Shown: positions 34,042 to 46,599 of the stretch, piece after piece
Layout: the number at the start of each line of letters is the position of its first letter
How positions within the stretch are numbered: position 1 is the first letter of the stretch
Assembly: GCA_028023455.1 (NCBI GenBank)
Contig: JAQFVV010000036.1
Location: 3,938,452-4,002,451, forward strand
DNA from: Epiperipatus broadwayi
Taxonomy: Eukaryota; Onychophora; Udeonychophora; Euonychophora; Peripatidae
Direction: 5' to 3'
DNA: 64,000 bases
Position numbers and translations under genes: made by a program
Notes under the pieces: model-generated
Seen by the model: only the letters and a program-made list of their open reading frames with translations
Database searches by the model: none
Told to the model about the DNA's origin: nothing

Positions 34042-34136
34042 CCAAAGGGTGTAGGTTTTAAGGGCCACCCCATTACTCTTAGTTCAGACAACTATCTTCT
34101 TCAGATGGGTGTAGGTTTTAAGGGCCACCCCATTCT
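34042..34136 (+). repeat. Two-unit direct repeat (GGGTGTAGGTTTTAAGGGCC)
   Basis: GGGTGTAGGTTTTAAGGGCC followed by ACCCCATT occurs at about 34047 and 34107, 60 bp apart, inside copy B. Copy C has only a decayed equivalent. Confidence 0.75.
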
Positions 34137-34708
34137 GCATATTTAGGACTGAAGCATGAGTGTTGTTCAATCACCCAGACTAAAAGGTCTTTTTCACAGC
34201 AATGGGTACGGTGTTAAGGGAATCAGTACTAGAAACAAATCCCATGAGCAAGTGCACATTCGAGATGCACACTCAAATTATGTATTTTCTATACCCCTTG
34301 GTATCTGAAGTCTGACTGCCTATCATCAGTTCATTCCTCCATAATAATGTATATTTCAGCATTGCTCTGAAACAATCTAATTTTATAGGCATATAAGCTA
34401 TATAGAGTATATTAAATAATACGTGTGTAATAAAATATTATTTATAAATGATAATAATCACCTCTGCTAGCTCTAAAGCAAATCTAAATCCAAATATATA
34501 GCATAAACTAGGCATAGATTATCATGAGCTCATTAAACCAATTTGTAATGGAATAATAAGTCTCATGAAATTGTAACTTGGTAAATTACAAATCTTCATC
34601 ATCTGCAAGTGATATATATATATATAGTAAGCAAAGTAAATTAAATAATTTGTAGCCAGAAAACTAAAATCACCTGTAAGTGATTTGAAATGCTATATAT
34701 ATATATAT

Positions 34709-37700
34709 TGAAACAGTCAGTTTCATCCATCTGCCTGTTTCAAGTATTTTACCCCCATACCTATCTCTATGCCAGGTTTAAACCCTCTCAAAGTACCCAT
34801 TTAAATAACATCAAATTACTATATATGCAAAATCATGTATATATATATGCAAGCAGTAAGTCTGTAATTTAATAGTATATGTATATAAATTACTATATAT
34901 GCAAAATCATGTATATATATGCAAGCAGTAAGTCTGTAATTTAATAGTATATGTATATATTACAGATATGTATTCATTTTATAAATAATTCTAGTTTGAG
35001 AAATATTTTAGTTTAAATTATTTAGCCAATTTTATATTATTGAAATCGCATATGTATATAATCCATTTCCATTGTTATTCTGCATGTATTTATTTAAAAA
35101 TATATTTATTGACATAATAAGATTGTACAGATGAATAATAAATACACTTTGTTAATGTTGGCTCATCCACTGCTGATGATTCTGCATGTATGGTGATAAA
35201 ATTAGTTTTCTACTAATTATCAGAGCAACTTTTAATTTTTTGTAAACAACTCTTAAAATTAGGTCAAGCAATAGTCCTAAAATAGCGTGGACTTGATTTT
35301 ATAAATCTAAAATGTTAATAACAAAATTTGCAGAATTTTATAGCATTGTCACAATAAACAGGAGGGAAAAAAGCAGAAAAACAAAATCTAAATTAGTTGT
35401 CAGTAATTAAAAATGTTTTTCTAAAATAAATAAATGGGTTTTTCTACTAGTTTTAGCAATTAAATGTTTTTCTAACATAAATAAATAAATGGATTTTTCG
35501 AATGCGGACAACTTGTAAAATTAAACAGATGGCCAGAGTTAGAAGAATATAAATACTTAAAGTTATGCTGCCAAGGATCGATCATATATATAGTAAGTGA
35601 ATTGTAAACAGAACCCACGTCTGTTTTCTCTTCAAAATGGTAGGCTAGTCCAGCATTTGCTCATTTCTCGGCCCTTAGCCGGGGAATGGAAAGAACTTTG
35701 GTCTGATAAAATACAATGCCATACACCAGCAATGCAGCCCATGGAAAAACCTCCATTAACTTTAAATCATCGCCAAAAGTGTCAACTTATTATCCTCCCC
35801 AAGTGCCTAGAACTGCAATGAAGACAGCAGAATGGTAAATTGATAAATTTTCACTCAGAGCTCTGTTCACAAACTGTGATTTTCAAATCTTTCTTTTAAA
35901 AGCTAGCTATTTATTAAATCTGCCTTTCTCAAACACCTTTCCTAAAATCTGCAAAGAAAACCGTTAAATGCTAATGTTTAAATCTTGTCTGATTGTAAAA
36001 CTTGTGACATTGAATTTTCTTTTAAAATGTAAAACTCAATAATCTATTTTCAACTAAATGTATAATTTTCTGCAGTCTTTTATGCCTATTTCTAATCTAT
36101 TCAATTTATTCTATGATTTTATCATTTTAATATTATATGTGTTTGATATAACAAATAACTAGAAACCACGAGAATTTATAAGTATAATTTATCAATCTGT
36201 GAAGATAATTTCAAATCTTTGCTATAATAAATATTAAATAGTTGAATTATTATTTTTCTTTCTCACTCGCTGTTTTGAGATCATATTATTATTTTACTGA
36301 TTAATTTTTGGGTATTAATATTACAATAATCAGTCATTCTCTAGTTAAAATTGTAGTTTGCTTAACTCTAGTTATGAATTATAACTATTTATATATGTAA
36401 CTCGTACATCATAGGAACTAGCCACGGAGATATTCTCAAAGCATATTTTAATGTTTTATTCGTAATTACCCCACAAATATGCTGTCCTCCTTAGATTTAT
36501 ATATGTTGAGACGCAGGTGATAATATTAAACTAGGTTACTAATTAATTTAGTCCCTAAATAATATATTTGAAATACTAAATTTGAGAACTGGATTGTATA
36601 GATATGCAGATAGATGCTATCTATTTTTAGGGCACGCTAATATAATTTTATATATTTGCGTTATATATGTATAAGTTGCGGATGTGTCCTTACTAAGCAC
36701 GCAATGTACAATTATCTCTTGCTGCATGATTATTGATGAGTTGCTGGTGGTCACACTTACCCACTTACTTTGAGTAAAGCACATTCTTTTAGAACTAGGG
36801 CACAAGGCCCTAGATTATTCATAATTAATGCTTATCTGACTCCCTGAACTACTAATGTTCCTATTCATAGCAAGTTGAGCGGTTGTAAGGTGACCGAGCA
36901 TTCGATGCTGAAGCCCATGAATAATGACCCATTCACACCTTTTAGCCTTATTAATATTTTGATATGTGCCATAGAGTATATAGGTAAACCTATTATAAAC
37001 CCGTTTTCTCTCCTTTTATATTAAATGCTTATCTAGCATCAGTGTATACCCTAATCTAGGTTAACACACTAACCTGCGTATCTCTGAGCCTAATTATGTG
37101 CTCGACTTAACTTTGTATAGACAGACGCCACAAGAGCGCTATTAAGTTAGTTATATAACTTTCACTATTAAGTTCCATATGATTTAGCAGACTACATAAG
37201 AACTAGAAATTTGGCATATTAATATAGGCATAAACTTAAATATCACACTACACTTGAGTGAACACTTGATGATGAGATAATATGTAACATTAATCTCATT
37301 AGTTATGCAATGCCCGCATGCATAATTTCTCACATTCTCATGACATAATTTTGTATATTTTAATTTTACTATTTGTTATTATTTTATTAAATTAATATTT
37401 AAAATATAACTTGTTTTCATATCTTTATTGTCCGTGAGTTCATTTCATCCAACTCTAGATTTATTTGCACATACATCATTATACCTATATGTAGATCATT
37501 CTATTAGATTTCCTAATCAATCATTGATAAATTAATTAATCACTTAGTCATATGTGTGTATATCTGACCAAATCAGTGTTAAATTAGTTAATTTATGTGT
37601 CTCTTATTTTACCCTGAGTGACTGACAGATCATGGTTAAATTGAATGTCTGTGTAAGTTGAGAAGTGTCATCCATAGGGTATTAGATCATTGAGCAGAGA

Positions 37701-37817
37701 TGAAAGGATTAAATGTTGGCCTGATTCTGGATCCCAGCATCCATATTCGATCAGCTTTAGTGTATTTTGTCTGTGTTCTAGATTTTGTTATATGGAGGGA
37801 TAATTCTTACCGTTACA
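34709..37817 (+). mobile_element. Nested copy D of the TG...CA/ATAY family
   Basis: It starts TGAAACAGTCAG at 34709 and ends TACCGTTACA at 37817, with ATAT on both sides (34705-34708 and 37818-37821). The flanks continue one into the other as in copy C near 53860 and 53990. It is 3109 bp and non-coding; a short plus-strand frame at 35597-35821 shows no domain. A direct tandem of ~80 bp (ATTACTATATATGCAAAATC...) occurs near 34816 and 34889. Confidence 0.75.
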
Positions 37818-38369
37818 ATATATAAACTAAAAACTGCTTGTATCCCTAAAACCATCACCTGCATGTGAACTAAAACTTCAAATAGTGTTAAATTGTCTTC
37901 CTAGAATTATCACTTGCGAATGAGACAATCTATACAATCATTGTAATTTTATTATTTTCTCTTATTAATTTTATCATTTACATTTTGGCTTTCATTAAAT
38001 TAATTTAAATTTTAACTTCTGCTTAGTGTTTCAATTTTGCTCATTATTAATTCGTTAACTATTAGTTATTAAAAATCACAATCCATATTTCATAATTATG
38101 CTCATGCTACACCTATATATATAGTTATACTGTTAAATATGCCAATTTCTCATAGTCTCGTGTTTTACCGATGTGCTACTGCTGGCACGCGAATTAAGAA
38201 AATACTGGTGTAGCCTCATATATGTCATCTGTAAGGTAGTAAATCTTTGAGCATTGCAACTGAAGTGAGATTGTATTTGGGGTCTCAACAACCTCCTTTC
38301 GATCAGCCTTGGGATGATTTACTAAAACTCTGGATTTTGTTGCGTAAATGTACAAATATGACCATTACA

Positions 38370-41300
38370 ATATATATATCTTGTTAATTATCCAAAATAC
38401 AAATTATATGTAAATAGTTCACTTGAGTAATTTATGTCTATAATTCTATATAGTTTGTGCTACCATGTAACCTAGATTAATATGTTAGTGCCGCAATAAA
38501 ATTAATCTATCAATCAAGTTGTATCGATCATTTATTAACTACTTTCTATTTATCCCATATATATTCTAACCCATCAAAAGAGCGACTTCTATTATTATGA
38601 AAGAGAATTCGGAAAGCCCAAACTCTTCCGTCTAGGACGGGTTAGCAAACCCTATATTTTACCTAATATAGCTCGACGTTTGGTTAGTTATAATAATTCA
38701 GCTACAGCGATATGCAGTTCAGACAGAGATAGAATTAAGAAAAAATTATCATTAATAAAATAAATTTAAAAAAAAATAAACTAACATTCTTTCTCTATCC
38801 AAAACACATTCTCTGAGCTGTAAGTACTTGCACTGTTCGACAATGATGATGATGATTTCATGTCATTGTTAATATTACTGACTAAAACAAAACATTTATT
38901 AATTTGCCAATATGCTCTCAATATTTTATTATTATACAATCAGAAGTTTCAATCTCTTAAGCCATGCCACGCTTGTAATGTTGATCATAATTGATCAATT
39001 CTTAATGTAAGAGCACTTATAATAATGACACTAATCTCAGGGTTCTCTGTTATTTTTAAAGAAAAATGCTCGGCAGTATTGTGTTGTCGCATATGACTGA
39101 CATTCTGGTCGGCTATAGGAAACATTTACCTTATTTAAATTCCAGGTGTCTTCATCCACATATCAACTATTATAATATTTAACGAGATGATAACCATATT
39201 CAATAACAACGCATAATTTTGAATAATACAGCCATTTTATCCAGAATCTCAGTCGGAATGATGAAAAGACAAGGGTGCTTTTGTGTCCTTCCATCATCCA
39301 TGACAACACAATAATTTAATTAAGATTTATTACTTAGACACTTCACTTAAATGTGTATGGATCAATGTGCAACCAAAACCTACTAGTTTGGGAATAAAGT
39401 GATTTTACACACACATAAAATAAAATGTCTTGGTCTGAAGTTTTCCATTCCACAAATAATTCTTATTAAATTAAAATATACTGAAATATTCTGATCTGCT
39501 TACAATTGTCTATCTGGTGTATTGAAATTAAGATTTCATAAATGATTTCGGACTCAAGAAAAGTATTGCAAGTATTATGCAAATACACTTTTATTTAGCA
39601 CACAAGAAAAATGACTCAAAACAACTTGTAATAAGACTATAATTTATTATTAAATTTTAACAAGATTATGATTTATTATTACAGTTTAACAAAACTATCC
39701 TTTATGATTAACATAATAAACAAACATATACAATTTATTCGATCCCATATGGATAAAACAAAATATAACTAACATTAATTTGTCTATACTTTTAGACCTG
39801 GATTCGAACTACTTCTTCATCTTCTTTTTACATTTATGCAAATTGAATATAACAAAATAAATATTATTATCGATACATCAACTCATCCGTTTAGTGTATC
39901 TTATATGAACGGCTACTTAAATTTATTGACTAACGATCTGTTTTAAAACAAAACAATTTGATTCTAGGCAATACGTACAAACGATTTTTATTATCATATC
40001 TTTAATTAAATGATAGTTTTTTATTTAGATAACTTATTATAATTTATGGGTTATTTATCAGAAGTTACACTTATTATTTTAATGTTTACCTTAATAACAA
40101 CTGAAGTTGTTATACACACTGCTTTTCTCAGTATAAGTTATATTGTGAGTGCTACTTAATCATTAACCCGAATTAAACCTAGTATTTGACCCTCCCTTGG
40201 CAAATAAAAATTTCTAAATCACGCAATTTTAAACTTACTCTCTCCATTGACTTACGTGTGGATTACCAGCACTATTCCGCCGCACAATCCAGACATTGAT
40301 CATATATACTAGCACGCTATTTATACTAAATGGATCATGAGGAATTAACCTCCAATATACCCGTTATCTTGCCATAACTTTCTAAACAAAACACAATATT
40401 CAACACCTTCCGTGGTGGAATTATCTCTATTTTCTCATGAGGAATATGGAATAACACCGAAGGTCTGTAGAGTTAACTACTACATTAAAATAGTTTGGTG
40501 GGTCCTTGCCTCTTACTTGGGTATAATAGGAACGCACACCAAATATAATCCTCTCCTGGGATTTTAACGAATAAAATACACTAAATACAATATAAATTAC
40601 TGATCGTCCTAACTCTGAGAAGCGATCACTTGGGTTATAAACATAACCGAACACTAGATTTATCTATTCCCCTTATGGAAAATAAAACTTTTGGGGAGAT
40701 CATTTTCCATCCCACAAAATAGATACATTACAATTATTACTAATGCGAATATTAATCATATACTGATGCTATATCGGGGCAAGACAAGCAAATACACTAA
40801 TTACACTAAATTTATGTTCCGAGGTATACTTAGATCAACGTCTGAAATCAATGGATAACACAGAATAAACCATAATAATTTTCGCCTTTGCCAAAGAAAC
40901 ATTCAACAAGTAATTGGTAGTATAGTATCTTGAACTAAATTAAGTGAATGCGTTAATAAAGAATAATTGGGAATAAGTTCTGCAATTAACATAGTATAAA
41001 TTTGTTTCACACTTTAAATAAGTAATATCCTGTATAGCACTTCTCTTTAATTACTTCTGATAATTTTAACTAGATATTTTACCTATTAAGTATCTAAATT
41101 TTTCTACTTTTACGCATCTAACATATAAATTTATCCCCATAATTGCATATCATAAGTAAACACATTTTAAAAAAAAAAATTTTTTTTTTTCATGTCAAAT
41201 ATAAATTTAACCTAGAATAATTACAGGAAAACATACCTTTATGATTACAAGGTCATTTAAATATTACTTGACTATACAGCCTTTCACCTGTTGATATAAA

Positions 41301-44300
41301 AAAAAATACACATAATTTTACAAATTAAAAAAAAAATCATTACTTAACAAGTGCTTATTATCTCACTAGAAAATTGTTTTTTTTTTTGTTGGGCAATTTA
41401 TCTAGATGAAGAACTTGATCCATTCGTAGTTCACGAAGCAATTTTAAAACAAGAAACACATTTTATTATTTCATTTATATAAAAGTTGCCTCCATTCTGG
41501 TGCAATTAATAAATTAGGCAAAGAAAACATAGCAGCGTTGGATATTAACTCTTCCTTGAATTAACTGATATAATTTTGGGATCCAAGAAAACAATACATA
41601 TTTTAACATGACGAATATTTGACGATTGACGATCACATATACAATTCTTTTCTTTTTACTATTGGCGATACGTATCATTTTTAGCTAGCTGGCTTAGGAA
41701 TAAAACTAATGCGCGAATTTTCCAAAATACTATTATTATAACGACTGCAGCTGACTTACGTGGATATAAAGTTTTAACGACTCCAGTTGATGTATAATAT
41801 AACATATTATATTATGGTTATAATTAAGTCACTAGTGTTTGTAGTTTTTATTCCTACTCTAGGAATTATAATTTTTCTTTAATAATGAATTCTCCGTAAA
41901 ATGCACACATACAAATTTTCCGATATTTGCCTTGAGAAAATTTATATTTTCTTTTTTAAAAATATACAGGTGCATAAGTAAATATCCTTTATCATTACTA
42001 TTATTTTTAGATAATTTTCAGTGAATAAACATATCTTAACGTGGGGAACTTACATTATTTTCAAAGCAGACAATTTCTTTTAGAAAGAGCGCGAAATTTT
42101 CTAGTTAACTTTCCTTGGTTTTTATAATATGTCTTTTAATCATAATTTTTCTTTTATACCACGAAAAAATAATTAAATGAGGTAAAGTTAACAACTCATT
42201 GATTATTTCCTGGAAATTACTTATATTACTTATTTTAAATATAATGACACTTTCCGTGATTACTGTAGTTAATACGGTCATTTTGAACTTTAGCATACAA
42301 TAGTATATTTTTGCGTATAAAAAGCTTTAAATAGGTAGATGGCCACAGAAAACAGAATATCTTATCAAATAGGATTAGCCACGCATGATATTATGAAAAA
42401 TTTACTGGACTTATATTTATTTCTGCAATAAAAAAAATAATAAAAAATTTGTTACCGAATTTCAGTACTGCTTCCTCCTTGTAAAACTAAAGTCAGACTA
42501 AACTTTCTTCAAAATTTGGCGGTCTTCTTTTAGCGACCTCTTACAGAAAAATAATCATTTAATTATAACATAAACAAAAGAAAGGAAAAAAAAAACTTAT
42601 TACAGTTATATTTTTCCGTATGATTTAAATGGATTACAAAGTAATTTGACAAATAATGAAAAATAAGAAATATATTTAATCAATAATGTTTATTAGTGAT
42701 GTATAATTCTGTATACATTATTATCTAAATTAATTTAAAAATTACCAGAAGTTATTGTGCATTATGATAAGATACTCATCTACTCTCCCCCTCTACCCAT
42801 CCAAAATCAATTACTGTTTATAATATGTGCTTTTATACTATATTAAATTGCTCTTATTGTTAATATTTTAATTAAATTATTCATGCTCTTCTTCAAAATG
42901 ATATTGGATTACTAAATTTATTAGTTATTTGCTTAAAACACGTTAAAGTGAGTAAATAGCATATTTTATTAATCACTTAATATTATTATTATTTTACTTT
43001 TTTTTATTTCCTAGAAAAGGATTGCATTGTTTTCCTGTGGAAACAATGCCAAATAAACCAAGTGTCAATAACACTAGGTTACAATATATATATATATTGA
43101 TTCTTAACTTAGAAAAAACAAAATATTCTAATGAACTTAAATATTAATAATGATTAACAATTAAATAATAATATACAAAAATCTAATACCCTTCTTTAAT
43201 TGCACTTCATTAACGCATTTTCATTTTTAATTTAAATAATTACTATCCTTTCCAATCTACTTGACTGAATAACACATAGGTATAATTTTTCACTTATCCA
43301 TGCACGCTGTAGGATAATAGAGGTATAAAATAACCTTGAATATTATGAAACTTCTATTAATTTTAACTGTAAGGTGTGTTATATGAGATAATTTTTTTGT
43401 TTATTTATAGTGAGATCTGCTACGAAGAATGCCTTTACAATAAATACATTGTATAATGAAGATTTTTTCTCATGAAATTAAAGATTTATAGTACAATGCC
43501 AATTAGAAAGGGAGGCATCTTTACCACCAGGGAGGCATCTTTACCACCTTTTGTAAGTAAGATTTGATTACCAATTTACCTCATTTACTCATATATTTAT
43601 ACCTTTACCTAGAAAAATGTCCTATTTTTTTTTTAATTATTCTGCTACATATGAGCTTACAGAGTTAGAAAGCTGATTACCATTGAAGTTAAACAATAAA
43701 TAAAATTTTCCAATGAAAAGATAGTAAAAATGTTACAAAAATTTAGTGCTGAATATGAAATAATCAAACGAAGGCTAATAGCTGACAAACCATACGTCTG
43801 TACAAAATATTCCAAAACCTTTTCAGTACAGTAACTGAAGACTGCGTCACATATTTATCTTAAGAAAAATTGTTTATGCATTTTATATGCTTTTAAACGT
43901 TCACTTATAGTTTGCACTAGATGAGAATAATCTATACTTTTCAAATTTAAATATAAAGTTAGAGTGAGCTTTGCAATGGAAGTTACAACAATTGTTTACA
44001 TTAAGAACAAATTTATAAGTGAAAAATGTTTTTATTATTTTATTTTATTTTTAAAGTTAAATTTTTATCGAGTATATTCAAAGATTACAAATTTTACAAA
44101 TAAGAAAATTCACACTAAATATATTTCTTTACAAATCGATAGCACAGGCATATAAAATGATTTACGTGTTAATAAATATATATTTAACACAATGGGAAAA
44201 AGCCAACTGTTTACATAGGGAAAGGAAGGGAAGCAAGACTCCATATGGCATGTACAATATCAGGAGGGCTAATGCTTTGACTCTATTTCTGATTTTAATT

Positions 44301-44470
44301 ATCTTTTTGTAAAACATGGACTGCAATTTACTGGATGTAGGATTAAAACAAAAATGACATCTCAAGAACCAAAGTATAAATATAAATGAAGAGAGCAGAA
44401 GTGTTAAAAGTGGAAAAAAGTGAATAGCCAAACTTCCCAAGATATCTTACAGGATTGATGTTAGAGTGCA
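38370..44470. other. Long AT-rich stretch without recognised genes
   Basis: No retroelement domain, terminal repeat, tRNA or plausible exon was recognised. Parts near 38580-38720 and 40150-40680 are less AT-rich and look like decayed unique or transposon sequence. A two-unit GGGAGGCATCTTTACCACC repeat sits at 43511-43547. Confidence 0.35.
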
Positions 44471-46410
44471 TAGAAAATTTGGCTTCAGAGAAAAAAGTTA
44501 TATAAGGAGAGAATTGATACTTCTATTTTCTGATAGCAAACATCCACTGGAGTGAATTCAAACCTCTTACATTAACACCAGTAATATTCAGAAGCGTAGT
44601 AACTCAAAACAATCCACTGAAAATGCAATTTATGTAATAGATAGACAGATGAACACTAATTTAGAATGGTCACCCACTGTAAGCAGCAAATATACAAGCA
44701 CTCTAGATAACAAAAACTTGTGCCTCTTAGAAAAAAATAATGAATAAGGACTATACTTTGATACAACATACATGTTATATATAAATCATCAACAAGCCTA
44801 ACTCAAAACTCAGATAAAGTCTGAGGAAAAAATAATAATATGAATACATGATTTTAAAAAAACATAACACACTAACTGGGGAACAAAAAATGTAAATCAG
44901 TGTTCATTAAAACAAACGAGCACAATCAGCATGATGTTATTGGATATCTGCTAATACACTGACATCATTAGGTAATTCACAATCCATATTTAAATTAGCA
45001 TCAACACCCCTCATGAGATCAGAACCATTAATAACTTCCTGCACCCTAGATAGATTGCCTATGAGTGTCCACACCATTAAAGAAAATTTTTTGTTCTGGG
45101 GCCAAGGATGCAACTTGAGTTAGTGTGTTCCTGGTCCAATGTTGATCTGTAGGTATGTTTGGTTTCAGTGCAGAAATCTTCCATTTCTTAAGAGCAGCGG
45201 AATAAAGTGCTTGAACTTTTGGTTTTAAGATTTGACTTCGGGAGTGACTTCATCATCTAGATTTTGATCCTCTTTTAACATCTTTTTATTTCCAGATTTC
45301 CTCTTATTGGATGATTGAACTGGAATAAATTCATCAGAGGATAAAACTTCATTCTCCATCACATGGGTCTGCATCATTTCAAACTCATCATCAATGGGGT
45401 TAGACTCCTGAATGCTAAGATCTGTAACAGTTTTTACATGATAACGGTAATTTAGCATAAGTGTACAAATCTTCATGATTGATTGAATTCTGCTTAGTGA
45501 TAGACTGTGTCAAAGCTTTGGAACACTGATGATTTTTGAACATTTTCATCCACACAGCTGGCAAAATCTAAAGAGCAATTTTTTACAAGGTGAATTCTTG
45601 CTTTTCAAATAAAAACATTGAGATGCAACACCTCTGAAAATAATTATCAATGGGAAGGATTCAGTAGCATAAAGAGTTGAGATGTCCCTTAGCAGAACTC
45701 CTTTTCTTAAAATAATGTTGAAAGTACTGAAACACTCTTTTTCTAGCAAATATTTGAAATTTGATACAATTCCACACTTATTCAGCAGAATCTCATAGAT
45801 CCTTGTCATTAAAGTCTATGTAGAATTTTTTTAATTTTCCCCATAAGCATTAGAGGCCTATCCACATCAATGTAACAAAGTATTTTATTATTTAAACACA
45901 AAACAATTTTTTTTTTTTAAATTTTTTTGGCTAGAATTATGAAACTCAACATGTATGGATCTGTTATTAGGACGTAGCAAAACTTTATAGACTATATTCC
46001 ATAATTTTTCCAATAATATCACATAAAACTCCTCCAGTAGAAATTTTTAAATTGCACTTGGCATTAATTATGGTCAAAATTAGCATCTTAGTATTATGGA
46101 ACTTCTTAAATGATTTTAGCAAAGTAGCGGGCACCATTAAGTTAAACTTACTATATTCATGATAAAGCTATTCGCCAATAGATATGACATCAGTTTAGTC
46201 CATTTGTAAGTAGAATCCCAGTCAAATCAGCATTAAGCAAATTAAAAACATCACTTTCTTCATTTGCAAACCCTCAACATTTACTTGAACTCTTGAATTA
46301 TATTTTTGTAATGCTTTCGCATAACTATTTTTTTCACTTTCATTTTCTATTTCATTATGAAATTTACCATTTGCTGACTCAATATTGTTATTTCCCGACT
46401 TATTAAACAT
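44470..46410 (-). pseudogene. Non-LTR retrotransposon ORF1 and ORF2 start, decayed
   Basis: Minus strand, in order: SEKNSYAKALQKYNSRVQVN (46330-46270); RSIHVEFHNSS near 45955; DVDRPLMLMGKI near 45860; IYEILLNKCGIVSNF and SFPLIIIFRGVASQCFY (45800-45610), the usual place of a gag-like zinc knuckle, whose cysteines are partly lost; an acidic/basic tail SSNKRKSGNKKMLKED (45330-45280); and QALYSAALKKW near 45210. About 600 bp further on, NITGVNVRGLNSLQWMFAIR (44590-44530) matches the start of an APE-type endonuclease ('..NVRGL.S..KR.AI..'). This gag-like ORF1 followed by an endonuclease start is the layout of Tx1/Jockey/CR1-like elements. Stops and frameshifts are numerous and reverse transcriptase is missing. 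Confidence 0.65.
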
Positions 46411-46599
46411 GTGATTATTATTAGTAATTTAAATCGCAAGAGTTTGATTCAGATTAAGATTAATTATTTAAATGAGCATTGCTAGCATTGCTAACGTTCA
46501 AGATTGGAAAGCCTTTTGTATTATTAACGTGACTAATGAATGAATTAACAATAATTTTTTTACCTGTTACTGATGACATCTTAATTACAAGAGTATTGG

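Larger units (their letters stand above)
26195..38369 (+). mobile_element. Outer copy 'B' of the TG...CA/ATAY element family, split by nested insertions
   Basis: It begins TGAAACAGTCAG at 26195 and ends ...TGACCATTACA at 38369. It is flanked by ATAC (26191-26194) and ATAT (38370-38373), a 4-bp duplication with one difference. Its parts are 26195-26508, 30019-34708 and 37818-38369, recognised because they line up in order with the uninterrupted copy at 51017-54559. Copies A' and D lie within it, and an unrelated element with a duplicated flank occupies about 31149-33600. Without these insertions the copy would be about 3.1 kb. No coding capacity was found. A TATATAAAT box followed by CTGCAGCCATCTTT lies at 30435-30460, matching copy C. 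TG...CA ends with a 4-bp duplication suit a very long solo LTR; a TIR DNA transposon with 4-bp duplications (for example Sola-like) is the alternative. Confidence 0.7.

Noticed and set aside
39795-39820. CTGGATTCGAACTACT, like an antisense tRNA T-arm
   Set aside because: No acceptor, D-arm or anticodon arm could be placed around it.
44162-44440. Minus-strand hydrophobic 92-codon frame, membrane-protein-like
   Set aside because: It lies in the expected ORF2 area of a decayed non-LTR element, and AT-rich DNA commonly gives F/L/I/Y-rich frames.
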